A DNA stretch of 64,000 nt, taken from Serratia proteamaculans_D (GTDB taxonomy: Bacteria > Pseudomonadota > Gammaproteobacteria > Enterobacterales > Enterobacteriaceae). Both the position numbers and the translations under genes were made by a program. Of this stretch, positions 33,427 to 41,715 are shown piece after piece; within the stretch, counting starts at the first letter, position 1, and each line of letters opens with the position of its first letter. The notes beneath the pieces are model-generated. The model was not told the DNA's origin, searched no databases, and saw nothing but the letters and a program-made list of their open reading frames with translations. The stretch lies in assembly GCF_049959315.1 (NCBI RefSeq), contig NZ_CP188201.1, one strand, 5' to 3'.

Positions 33427-35208
33427 ATGGCAACGGTAATGAAAAAAGTAGACGCGGTGATCGTCGGCTTCGGCTGGGTGGGCGCTATTATGGCCAAAGA
33501 ACTGACCGAGGCCGGGCTCAACGTGGTGGCGCTGGAGCGCGGCCCGATGCGCGATACCTATCCGGACGGTTCCTACCCGCAGGTGATCGACGAACTGACC
33601 TATAACATTCGCCGCAAGCTGTTCCAGGACTTGTCAAAAAGTACCGTGACCATTCGTCACAATACCAGCCAGACGGCGGTGCCTTACCGCCAGTTGGCGG
33701 CGTTCCTGCCGGGTACCGGCGTGGGGGGCGCAGGCCTGCACTGGTCTGGCGTACATTTCCGCATCGATCCTATCGAGCTGCGCATGCGTAGCCACTACGA
33801 AGAACGTTATGGCAAAAGCTTCATCCCGAAGGACATGACCATCCAGGACTTCGGTGTCACCTATGACGAGCTGGAGCCCTTCTTCGACAAGGCGGAGAAA
33901 GTGTTCGGCACCTCCGGCACCGCCTGGACCGTCAAGGGCCAGAAAATGGCACCGAAGGGCGGTAACCCCTTCGCGGCTGACCGTTCCGACAATTTCCCGT
34001 TGCCGGCACAGAAGAATACTTTCTCTGCGCAAATGTTCGAGAAAGCGGCGCGAGACGTGGGCTATCACCCTTATAACCTGCCTTCTGCCAACACCTCGGA
34101 TTCTTACACCAACCCGTATGGCGCGCAGATGGGGCCGTGCAACTTCTGTGGTTTCTGCAGTGGTTACGCCTGCTATATGTATTCCAAGGCTTCACCGAAC
34201 GTTAATATCCTGCCGGCATTGCGCATGGAGAAACGCTTCGAGCTGCGCACCAACGCCAACGTGTTGAAGGTGAACCTGACCGACGATAAATCTCGCGCAA
34301 CCGGTGTCAATTATATCGACGCGCAGGGCCGTGAAGTCGAACAGCCGGCAGAACTGGTGATCCTGGGCGCGTTCCAGTTCCACAACGTTCACCTTATGCT
34401 GCTGTCCGGCATCGGTAAACCTTACGATCCGGTGACCGGCGAAGGCGTGGTTGGGCGTAACTTCGCTTACCAAAACCTGACCACCATCAAGGCGTTTTTC
34501 GACAAGGACGTGTTTACCAACCCGTTCATCGGCGCTGGTGGTAATGGTGTGGGTGTGGACGACTTCAACGCCGACAACTTTGACCATGCCGAAGCAGGCT
34601 TCGTTGGCGGTTCGCCATTCTGGGTCAACCAGGCGGGCACCAAACCGATCTCCGGCTTGCCAACCCCTCCGGGCACCCCGGCCTGGGGCAGTAAGTGGAA
34701 AGCGGCGGTGGCAGATGCCTATACCCATCATGTCTCGATGGATGCCCACGGCGCGCACCAGTCGTATCGCAGCAACTATCTGGATCTCGATCCTACCTAC
34801 AAAAACGTGTTCGGCCAGCCTCTGCTGCGCATGACGTTCGACTGGCAGGAAAACGACATCAAGATGGCGCAGTTTATGTACGACAAAATGGCCCCGATCG
34901 CCAAGGCCATGAACCCGAAACTGATTTCTGGCAGCGCGAAAAACGCCAATAGTCATTTCGATACCACCAGCTACCAAACCACCCATATGAACGGCGGTGC
35001 GGTGATGGGCGAAGATCCGAAGACCAGTGCGGTGAACCGCTATTTGCAAAGCTGGGACGTCCATAACGTGTTCTCGATCGGCGCGTCGGCTTTCCCGCAG
35101 GGGCTGGGTTACAACCCGACCGGCACCGTGGCCGCGTTGGCTTACTGGTCTGCACGCGCTATTCGCGAGCAGTATCTGAAAAACCCAGGCCCTTTGGTGC
35201 AGGCATAA
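33427..35208 (+). CDS. Gluconate 2-dehydrogenase, FAD (GMC oxidoreductase) subunit
   Basis: This 593-residue catalytic subunit is a glucose-methanol-choline oxidoreductase. The N-terminal FAD-binding motif is VIVGFGWVGAIMAKEL, followed by the GTGVGGAGLHWSG loop. The C-terminal active site carries His residues in HMNGGAVMGEDP and NVFSIGASAFPQGLGYNPTGT. A cluster GPCNFCGFCSGYACYM near residue 237 gives Cys spacing C-x2-C-x2-C-x4-C, as in related FAD dehydrogenases that hold a [3Fe-4S] centre for electron transfer to the cytochrome subunit. It has no own signal peptide. Confidence 0.92.
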   Translation: MATVMKKVDAVIVGFGWVGAIMAKELTEAGLNVVALERGPMRDTYPDGSYPQVIDELTYNIRRKLFQDLSKSTVTIRHNTSQTAVPYRQLAAFLPGTGVGGAGLHWSGVHFRIDPIELRMRSHYEERYGKSFIPKDMTIQDFGVTYDELEPFFDKAEKVFGTSGTAWTVKGQKMAPKGGNPFAADRSDNFPLPAQKNTFSAQMFEKAARDVGYHPYNLPSANTSDSYTNPYGAQMGPCNFCGFCSGYACYMYSKASPNVNILPALRMEKRFELRTNANVLKVNLTDDKSRATGVNYIDAQGREVEQPAELVILGAFQFHNVHLMLLSGIGKPYDPVTGEGVVGRNFAYQNLTTIKAFFDKDVFTNPFIGAGGNGVGVDDFNADNFDHAEAGFVGGSPFWVNQAGTKPISGLPTPPGTPAWGSKWKAAVADAYTHHVSMDAHGAHQSYRSNYLDLDPTYKNVFGQPLLRMTFDWQENDIKMAQFMYDKMAPIAKAMNPKLISGSAKNANSHFDTTSYQTTHMNGGAVMGEDPKTSAVNRYLQSWDVHNVFSIGASAFPQGLGYNPTGTVAALAYWSARAIREQYLKNPGPLVQA

Positions 35209-35220
35209 GGACGGCGACTG

Positions 35221-36540
35221 ATGAAAGCATTTGTTCCCGCACTGGTTCTCAGTGCACTGAGTTTCTCCGTCTGGGCGCAGGACGCCACGGTCAGCAGCGA
35301 GTTGATCAAACGCGGTGAGTATCTGGCGCGAGCCGGTGACTGCGTGGCCTGTCACACCAACGGCAAAAGCGGTAAAGAGTTTGCCGGGGGTCTGGCGATG
35401 GAAACGCCGATCGGCACCATTTACTCCACCAATATCTCGCCGGACAAGAAAACCGGCATTGGTGATTACAGCTTCGAAGACTTCGACAACGCGGTACGCA
35501 AGGGCGTCGCCAAAAACGGCAGCACCCTGTACCCGGCGATGCCTTATCCGTCGTTCGCGCTGGTGAAAGAGGACGACATGCGCGCCATGTATGCCTACTT
35601 CATGCATGGCGTACCGGCGGTGGAGCAGGCCAACAAGGATTCCGACATCCCCTGGCCGCTGTCAATGCGCTGGCCGCTGAGTATCTGGCGCGGCATGTTT
35701 GCGCCATCACCGGCGGACTTTGTGGCGGACACCAAGGCCGATCCGGTGATTGAGCGGGGTCGTTATCTGGTGGAAGGGTTGGGCCACTGCGGTGCCTGCC
35801 ATACGCCACGCAGCATTACCATGCAGGAAAAAGCGCTGAGCAATAATGACGGTGACAACTACCTGTCCGGCAGCAATGCGCCGATCGACGGTTGGGTGGC
35901 ATCCAGCCTGCGCGGTGACAACAAGGATGGGCTGGGAACCTGGAGCGAGGCCGAACTGACCGAGTTCCTGAAAACCGGGCGTAACGATAAGTCCATCGTG
36001 TTTGGCGGTATGAGCGACGTGGTTGAGCATAGCCTGCAGTATCTCAGCGACGAGGATCTGACGGCGATTTCGCGCTACCTGAAAACGCTGCCGCCGAAAG
36101 ACGGCAAGCAGCAGGCCGCACCGGTAGAAGACAGCGTAGCCAAGGATCTGTGGCGCGGTGACGACAGCAAGCCCGGAGCGGCGCTGTACGTCGATAACTG
36201 TGCTGCCTGCCACCGTACCGACGGCGTGGGTTACAAGCGTGCCTTCCCGGCGCTGAAGGGCAACCCGGTGGTGCAGACCGAAGATGCGACCTCGTTGATC
36301 CACATCGTGCTGACCGGTAACACCACGCCGGCGGTGAAAGGGGCGGTATCCAACATCACCATGCCACCGTTTGGCTGGCGGCTGAACGACCAGCAGGTAG
36401 CGGAAGTGGTTAACTTCATTCGCTCAAGCTGGGGTAACAGCGCCAAGCCGGTTAGCGCCTCAGACGTGGCCAGCGTGCGTAAAGACCAGAAGGATATGGG
36501 CAGCGCCGCCGTACCGGAACATCCGGACGCCAAAAAGTAA
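35221..36540 (+). CDS. Gluconate 2-dehydrogenase, triheme cytochrome c subunit
   Basis: This 439-residue membrane-associated cytochrome accepts electrons from the FAD subunit and passes them to ubiquinone. A signal peptide (about 1-19, SFSVWAQD) is followed by three heme c sites: CVACH (about residue 41), CGACH (about 190) and CAACH (about 327). Methionine ligands are plausible in TLYPAMPYPS and ITMPPFGW. It is the third gene of the operon, 12 bases after the FAD subunit. The Pro/Ala/Asp-rich tail carries no strong anchor helix. Confidence 0.92.
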   Translation: MKAFVPALVLSALSFSVWAQDATVSSELIKRGEYLARAGDCVACHTNGKSGKEFAGGLAMETPIGTIYSTNISPDKKTGIGDYSFEDFDNAVRKGVAKNGSTLYPAMPYPSFALVKEDDMRAMYAYFMHGVPAVEQANKDSDIPWPLSMRWPLSIWRGMFAPSPADFVADTKADPVIERGRYLVEGLGHCGACHTPRSITMQEKALSNNDGDNYLSGSNAPIDGWVASSLRGDNKDGLGTWSEAELTEFLKTGRNDKSIVFGGMSDVVEHSLQYLSDEDLTAISRYLKTLPPKDGKQQAAPVEDSVAKDLWRGDDSKPGAALYVDNCAACHRTDGVGYKRAFPALKGNPVVQTEDATSLIHIVLTGNTTPAVKGAVSNITMPPFGWRLNDQQVAEVVNFIRSSWGNSAKPVSASDVASVRKDQKDMGSAAVPEHPDAKK

Positions 36541-36962
36541 GTTCTCTTCCCGGGGCCTCATTCGAGGCCCTGGATATTACTGACAAAGCAGGAAAAAGCG
36601 TGGTTTTTCCTACTTTGTGGTTATCAGCCGAAAATCAAAAATTGATTTTCCTGGTTTTTTATTTGCCGACCTATGCCCACTCTGTTACGGATTACGGTTT
36701 GTCATTAGTCTGCAGGGCCTCATTCGAGGCCCTAGTTTTTTGTGCTCCGCAGCCGGTTTTTACAGCGATGATTGTTCGCGAAATAGCCACTCAACCGGTG
36801 AAAGATAGACCTGGACAAGGTTTTTAATTATCCTTTGCCGTCCTTTCACCAGGCATAAGAATGAAATTCTGAGTTAATTCACTGATTATTATTAAAAATT
36901 CGCGGAGAAGGATATCCCGTTAGGCGCAATCGTTGTCGCTGCAGATTAAGGTAAGCTTTCCT
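36541..36962. other. Hairpin-rich spacer after the gluconate dehydrogenase operon
   Basis: This 422-base gap has no gene. It contains, in order: hairpin GGGCCTC-ATTC-GAGGCCC (36553-36570); a 15-pair stem with one wobble, ACAAAGCAGGAAAAA/TTTTTCCTACTTTGT (36583-36618); GAAAATCA-AAAAT-TGATTTTC (36630-36650) followed by T6; and an exact second copy of the first hairpin (36715-36733) followed by T6. The last two can act as terminators. The rest, 36740-36962, should hold the transporter promoter. Confidence 0.75.
36715..36742 (+). terminator. Terminator; second copy of a duplicated hairpin
   Basis: GGGCCTC-ATTC-GAGGCCC followed by TAGTTTTTTG. The 19 bases GGGCCTCATTCGAGGCCCT are identical to 36553-36571, directly after the cytochrome gene. 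Confidence 0.7.
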
Positions 36963-38246
36963 ATGAGTACGATTTCTCCCGATTCAGGCACGCTGGCTTC
37001 CGCCCAGCCGGGCAAATGGAACAAGACGGACACCGTCTGGATGTTTGGTCTCTATGCCACTGCGGTGGGGGCAGGTACGTTGTTTCTGCCGATCAACGCC
37101 GGCTTAAACGGTCCACTGGTGCTGTTGCTGATGGCCGTGTTTGCCTTCCCACTGACTTATTTACCGCATCGCGCACTGAGCCGCTTTGTGCTTTCCGGCT
37201 CCAGCCGTGACGGCAATATTCATGATGTGGTGGTCGAGCACTTTGGCGTGCTGGCCGGTAAAATCATCATGGTGCTGTACCTGATGGCGTTCTTCCCGAT
37301 CGTGCTGGTGTACAGCATTTCGATCACCAACGCGCTGGACAGCTTCCTGACGCATCAGTTCCACCTGACGTCGCCACCCCGTATCTGGCTGAGCCTGGCG
37401 GTGGTAGTGGTGCTGAATCTGGTGCTGCTGCGCGGTAAAGACGGCATCGTATCGGCGATGGGCATACTGGTATTTCCATTGCTGGTATTTTTGATGGGCA
37501 TTTCGCTGTACCTGATGCCGACCTGGCAAACCGCCAACTTCGTCAGTGGCCTGGCGAACACTCAGTTCAGTAGCCCGGATTTGTGGCATTCATTGTGGCT
37601 GGCGGTGCCGGTCATGGTGTTTTCCTTTAGCCATGCGCCGATTATTTCGTCCTTTGCCTCGACCCAAAAGAGCCTGTATGGCGAACTGGCTGAACGCCGC
37701 TGCGCGCGGATCATGCGCTACAGCTACGTGCTGATCTGCGTCACCGTGTTGTTCTTTGTCTTCAGCTGCGTGCTGAGCCTGTCCCACGAGGATATGCAGC
37801 AGGCGAAAGATCAAAACATTACCGTGCTGACCACGCTGGCGAACAAATTCTCCAACCCGTTGATTGCCTATTTGGGGCCGATGATGGCGATGCTGGCGAT
37901 GGCCAAGTCCTATCTGGGTACCTCACTGGGGGTGACCGAAGGGGCGACCAGCCTGATTGACGGCCTGACGCGCGCAGTCGGCAAACCGCTAAGCTCGCGC
38001 ATTACGCACCGTATTTCTGCCGTGTTGCTGTTCCTGTTGACCTGGGCGGCGACGGTCTGGAACCCGAGTGCGTTGCACATTATTGAAACCATCAGCGGCC
38101 CATTGATCGCGGCGATCCTGTTTATTTTGCCGATGTATGCGGTGCGTAAGGTACCTGCCATGCGTCGTTACCGCGCGCTGAGCAATGTATTCGTGCTGGT
38201 GATGGGGTTGATTGCGCTGTCGGCGCTGATTTACGGCCTGATTTAA
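36963..38246 (+). CDS. Amino-acid/H+ symporter, serine/threonine (HAAAP/STP) family
   Basis: This 427-residue inner-membrane protein with about 11 helices is of the SdaC/TdcC/YhjV family. Characteristic stretches: WNKTDTVWMFGLYATAVGAG, LFLPINAGLNG, PVMVFSFSHAPIISSFA, FFVFSCVLSLS, and PMYAVRKVPAMRRY. SdaC is the serine transporter of E. coli; this protein is clearly related but not close enough for me to fix the substrate. ATG 36963 (AAGG upstream) gives the family's N terminus; an upstream TTG at 36933 is less likely. It stands alone. Confidence 0.85.
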   Translation: MSTISPDSGTLASAQPGKWNKTDTVWMFGLYATAVGAGTLFLPINAGLNGPLVLLLMAVFAFPLTYLPHRALSRFVLSGSSRDGNIHDVVVEHFGVLAGKIIMVLYLMAFFPIVLVYSISITNALDSFLTHQFHLTSPPRIWLSLAVVVVLNLVLLRGKDGIVSAMGILVFPLLVFLMGISLYLMPTWQTANFVSGLANTQFSSPDLWHSLWLAVPVMVFSFSHAPIISSFASTQKSLYGELAERRCARIMRYSYVLICVTVLFFVFSCVLSLSHEDMQQAKDQNITVLTTLANKFSNPLIAYLGPMMAMLAMAKSYLGTSLGVTEGATSLIDGLTRAVGKPLSSRITHRISAVLLFLLTWAATVWNPSALHIIETISGPLIAAILFILPMYAVRKVPAMRRYRALSNVFVLVMGLIALSALIYGLI

Positions 38247-38253
38247 CCTGACT

Positions 38254-38275
38254 GGTGCGCCGGTTCCGGCGCACC
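38254..38275 (+). terminator. Hairpin after the symporter gene
   Basis: GGTGCGCC-GGTTCC-GGCGCACC is a perfect 8-pair stem seven bases after the stop. It lacks a long T-run, so termination is likely but not certain. Confidence 0.5.
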
Positions 38276-38334
38276 ACCTTGTTGCTGTTCACATCTCTTT
38301 TCAATTAACCGAAAACTCGCCCGGCGTTCTCTTT

Positions 38335-38362
38335 GATAATGTGAGCAATTCTCATTATTATT
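38335..38362 (+). promoter_or_regulatory. Fur-like box before the substrate-binding protein gene
   Basis: GATAATGTGAGCAATTCTCATTATTATT holds an inverted repeat AATGtGAG / CTCATT of the Fur type (AATGAGAA...TTCTCATT). It lies 34 bases before the GTG start, where a promoter is expected. Confidence 0.65.
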
Positions 38363-38395
38363 TCCGGATTAACTTCCCACGCTAAGGAGTGTTAC

Positions 38396-39523
38396 GTGTA
38401 CCGTCGAATGACCCTGCTGGCTTTCGCCTGCGCCTTTTCTACTCAGGTGATGGCGACCACTTATCCGCTCACCCTGACCGATACCGCCGGTCAAACCCTG
38501 ACGATTAAACAAGAGCCGAAACGCATTGTGGTGCAGGATGGGCGCGATATTCTGACGCTGGCCTTGCTGGACCGTGCCGATCCCTTTACCCGGCTGGTGG
38601 CGTGGAACAACCTGCTGAAGAAGAGCGATGGCGAGACCTGGAAAATTCTGCAAAGCAAGTGGCCAGAAGCCAAGAACATTATCGATATGGGGTTTAGCGA
38701 CAAGGGCGAGATTAACCTGGAAAGCGTTATCGCCAAACACCCTGATCTGATGGTGGCGCAGCTACGCTCTAAACCTTCATTGAGCCAGACTGGCGTACTC
38801 GACAAGCTGAAAGCGCTGAATATTCCGGTGTTGTTTATCGATACCATGCTGAAACCGGTGGAGAACACCCCGAAAAGCATTACCTTGCTGGGGGAAACTC
38901 TAAACCGCGAAAGTGAAGCGAAACAGTACACGGACTTTTATCAGCAGCACTATCAGAGCATCCTCGATAAAACCAAAACGGTAGAGCCAAAGCCGCTGGT
39001 GTTTATTGAAGCCAAAGCCGGCCTGAACGGGCTGGAGTCTTGCTGTTTCACCCATGCCCATGTTGGATGGGGTGGGATGATTGAGGCGGTAGGCGCACGC
39101 AATGTGGGTTCGGAATTGTTACCGGGCGCGACGGGCGACGTATCGCTTGAGAAAGTGATCAGCATGAAGCCGGATGCGTATATTGTCTCCGGTTCCCAGT
39201 GGGCCAGTAAAACCAACGCCGCGGTACCTTTTGGCTATGGGGTGACGCAACAGCAGGTGGATGCTGCGTTCAACGCAATGAAACAGCGTCCAGGCTTTGC
39301 CCAGCTTTCGGCGGTAAAAGACGGCCGCTTCTATGGCATCTATCACAATTTCTATAACCACCCGTACAATATTGTTGGGCTGGAGTATTTGGCGAAGTTT
39401 ATCTATCCGAACCAGTTCAAGGATTTGGATCCGGCGAAAACCTACAGCGAGATCCTCAGTCGTTTTACTGAAGTGCCGGAAGGTCAGGGTATTTTAGGCG
39501 CGCAGGCACCTGCAGGTAAGTAA
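38396..39523 (+). CDS. Periplasmic substrate-binding protein of iron-siderophore/B12 ABC type
   Basis: This 375-residue protein has a signal peptide (about 1-20, QVMATT) and a class III binding-protein fold (FhuD/BtuF/FecB-like). Marks: LTLTDTAGQTLTIKQEPKRIVV, INLESVIAKHPDLMVAQ, IPVLFIDTM and GWGGMIEAVGARNVGSELLPG. The GTG start has AAGGAG at ideal spacing. No permease or ATPase gene adjoins it, so its transporter must be encoded elsewhere. The Fur-like box suggests a role in iron uptake; the ligand is unknown. It is longer than FhuD or BtuF by about 80-100 residues. Confidence 0.85.
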   Translation: MYRRMTLLAFACAFSTQVMATTYPLTLTDTAGQTLTIKQEPKRIVVQDGRDILTLALLDRADPFTRLVAWNNLLKKSDGETWKILQSKWPEAKNIIDMGFSDKGEINLESVIAKHPDLMVAQLRSKPSLSQTGVLDKLKALNIPVLFIDTMLKPVENTPKSITLLGETLNRESEAKQYTDFYQQHYQSILDKTKTVEPKPLVFIEAKAGLNGLESCCFTHAHVGWGGMIEAVGARNVGSELLPGATGDVSLEKVISMKPDAYIVSGSQWASKTNAAVPFGYGVTQQQVDAAFNAMKQRPGFAQLSAVKDGRFYGIYHNFYNHPYNIVGLEYLAKFIYPNQFKDLDPAKTYSEILSRFTEVPEGQGILGAQAPAGK

Positions 39524-39528
39524 GTGAA

Positions 39529-39549
39529 ACGGGCGCGGTTTGCGCCCGT
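39529..39549. terminator. Hairpin between the binding-protein gene and marC
   Basis: ACGGGCGC-GGTT-TGCGCCCGT sits between the two convergent stop codons. T-runs are short, so it is a probable, not strong, terminator. Confidence 0.6.
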
Positions 39550-39558
39550 ATTTATGGG

Positions 39559-40248
39559 TCAGACAACGGCTGGGGTATAGGTTGAGATGATCTCCAATAT
39601 GCCATTGATAATAAATTGCACGCCCATACACACCAGCAGGAAACCCATCAGGCGTGAGATCGCCTCAATGCCACTTTGCCCCACCAGTCGCATGATAGCG
39701 CCAGAGCTGCGCAGGCAACCCCATAAAATCAGGGCTACCGTCAGGAAAATGGCCACTGGCGCGACCAGCAGCACCCAGTGCGCAAACCCCAGGGTGTTCT
39801 CTTTGACGCTCGATGCCGAACTGATGATCATCGCAATGGTTCCCGGACCGGCGGTGCTGGGCATCGCCAGTGGTACAAAGGCGATATTGGCCGAGGTTTT
39901 CTTGCGCAGTTCATTGCTTTTGCTTTCAACCTCTGGAGCCTCATCCGCACTTTGTTGCGGGAACAACATGCGAAAGCCAATAAACGCCACAATCAGCCCA
40001 CCGGCGATCCGTAAGCCGGGAATAGAGATACCGAAGGTGTTCATGACCAACTGGCCGGCATAGAACGCCACCGTCATGATAAAGAACACATAGACCGAGG
40101 CCATCAGCGATTGCTGGTTGCGCTCTTCGCGCGTCATATTGCCCGAAAGCCCGAGCAACAGTGCGACCGTGGTGAGTGGGTTGGCCAGCGGCAGCAGTAG
40201 CACCAAACCCAGTCCAATGGCCTGGAATAACTGCAGAATACTCGTCAT
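39559..40248 (-). CDS. marC: MarC-family integral membrane protein
   Basis: This 229-residue inner-membrane protein with six helices matches E. coli MarC throughout: LFQAIGLGLVLLLPLANPLTTVALLLGL, AFYAGQLVMNTFGISIPGLR, ANIAFVPLAMPSTAGPGTIAMI and SRLMGFLLVCMGVQFIINGILEII. Its function is unknown; MarC is not needed for multidrug resistance despite the name. In E. coli it is divergent from marRAB, which is not present here. Confidence 0.9.
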   Translation of the reverse strand: MTSILQLFQAIGLGLVLLLPLANPLTTVALLLGLSGNMTREERNQQSLMASVYVFFIMTVAFYAGQLVMNTFGISIPGLRIAGGLIVAFIGFRMLFPQQSADEAPEVESKSNELRKKTSANIAFVPLAMPSTAGPGTIAMIISSASSVKENTLGFAHWVLLVAPVAIFLTVALILWGCLRSSGAIMRLVGQSGIEAISRLMGFLLVCMGVQFIINGILEIISTYTPAVV

Positions 40249-40376
40249 GGGGCAGACTTCCTGTTTTCAGTAAATGTTGTGACGCAGTTTAAAAGTCATA
40301 CCCTAACTTGCCGCGTGTTCAGCGGCAACAATAGGGAAGCGACCTGTAAATATAGAGGAATGGCGTTTGCAGCTCA

Positions 40377-40598
40377 TTATCCCTGAGTGCTGGAGGGAGT
40401 CAGCTCGGGAAGCGCGTCAGTGTTGGCATCATCGTCATTCACACAATCACTGGTTATCTCCTGCGTATCTTCACACTCGATGGGCGGTTCGTTAACCGCA
40501 ATGGCTCTTGGGTGGCGGTCTGCCCCCAAGTGTAACAATGCAAAAATAGCCACCAGCACGATGCAGACGCCAACGAGTAACTTCAATAACCGGTTCAT
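40377..40598 (-). CDS. Small membrane-anchored hypothetical protein
   Basis: This is a 73-residue protein with one hydrophobic helix (LLKLLVGVCIVLVAIFALLH, about 4-23) and an acidic, Asp/Thr-rich tail with two Cys. I do not recognise the family. ATG 40598 puts the helix at the N terminus like a signal anchor; the frame stays open upstream and ATG 40667 is an alternative. The ribosome site is weak. Confidence 0.5.
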   Translation of the reverse strand: MNRLLKLLVGVCIVLVAIFALLHLGADRHPRAIAVNEPPIECEDTQEITSDCVNDDDANTDALPELTPSSTQG

Positions 40599-40769
40599 GA
40601 TGCGGGATGCTGTCTCAACTCTGCCGTTAGTGGCATCAGAATAGCGGGAGCGAGGTATGTTCGCCATAGATGATTTGCGCAATATTATCGCGGGTCTGCC
40701 CAAGGGCCATTTGGATTGGAAATGCAAAAAAACATCAGTGAACAGGCGTCCCTGCCTGAACACTTTCGT

Positions 40770-41237
40770 TTACGAGGATATGGCCTTTTTACCCTCGCTA
40801 TTCTCAATGTTCCAACTGCCGGAATGGCGGTAGGCAGAGGCGGTAATGTAAGTGTCTTCGAAAAACTGGAAGTAGGTGATTTTACCGTTATTCACTTTGA
40901 CCAGTAAAGCGAAGGGGGTGGAGACAACGCTGCCTACCTGTTTCGCGCTGTACGCGAAGTTGCCAAAAGCAGCAGCAGATTCCCCTTTGCCGAAAATCAG
41001 ATCAACATCGAAGCTGACATAGTTGCAAGCGAGCTTCATCAATTCATACATAGCCTTAAACTCGGCAAGCCCCTGATGTTTCCCAGTCCAGGGCATTATT
41101 TTTTTTAGTTCATCGTTTTGTGGATTCAGCGAAATGTATTCAACATCTTCGCTAATGTAGTCATCAATATCGGCACTTTCCGCCAGCGCTGAGAGGTAAT
41201 TCTTTAATACGGTTTCTGCATCGTTTTCTGCATTCAT
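40770..41237 (-). CDS. SnoaL/NTF2-like domain protein
   Basis: This 155-residue cytoplasmic protein has the pattern of NTF2-like (SnoaL, ketosteroid-isomerase-like) folds: an N-terminal helix with AENDAETVLKNYLSALAESAD, DDYISEDVEYISLNP, MPWTGKHQGLAEFKAMYELM, then strands FDVDLIFGKGESAAAFGNFAY, FALLVKVNNGKITYFQFFEDT. Proteins of this type include small enzymes and binding proteins; the function here is unknown. The C-terminal tail is extra. Confidence 0.7.
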   Translation of the reverse strand: MNAENDAETVLKNYLSALAESADIDDYISEDVEYISLNPQNDELKKIMPWTGKHQGLAEFKAMYELMKLACNYVSFDVDLIFGKGESAAAFGNFAYSAKQVGSVVSTPFALLVKVNNGKITYFQFFEDTYITASAYRHSGSWNIENSEGKKAISS

Positions 41238-41715
41238 AATGGTTCCCAGAGGGTTGAGGTTGAATTGCTTCGCATTGCATATTTATATCAAGGCGATTAG
41301 CCCTTCAAATGGGCAGGGCACGAATCGATCCAAACAACTTTCCACGACGCCTCAGGGGACATTTAAATGTAATCATTATAATTACATGATTAATAATGGA
41401 TATTTTATTTTTAATTTAGCGTGATGAAGCCTATTGTCCTGGGTGCAGGACAGACTGTCTGGTTTGGAGAACCAATGACGTCCCTCGTCAATAAGCCTTC
41501 CAACAAACTCCGGGTAGATGGCGAGCTAATCATAGTGTTACACTGCCGGTTCCGTTATGGCGTCGCACCATGGCACATCTTAATTGTGTGCTCATGAGGG
41601 CATATATTTGGCAGGGTAAAGCCGAATAGCGTTCGTAACACAATGTAGTTAAACGATTTTGTATTTCTTCATGTGATCTGTCGTGTGGGTCACCACTGTA
41701 GATAAGGAATTATTA
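41238..41715. other. Leader region upstream of thrS
   Basis: This 478-base gap has no convincing gene. It contains a small perfect stem GTCCTG-GGTG-CAGGAC (41436-41451) and, near its end, a thrS operator-like hairpin. The first 200 bases are AT-rich and belong to the divergent SnoaL-like gene's upstream region. Confidence 0.5.
41673..41693 (+). promoter_or_regulatory. ThrRS operator-like hairpin (tRNA-Thr anticodon mimic)
   Basis: GTGATC and GGTCAC form a 6-pair stem (one T-G wobble) around the loop TGTCGTGTG, which shows CGT, the tRNA-Thr anticodon. It ends 22 bases before the thrS ATG. In E. coli ThrRS represses its own translation by binding an anticodon-like hairpin just upstream of the ribosome site. 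Confidence 0.6.

Noticed and set aside
34192..35607. 471-codon open frame opposite the gluconate dehydrogenase genes
   Set aside because: It spans two well-recognised genes on the other strand and has no recognisable motif; it is a codon-bias shadow.
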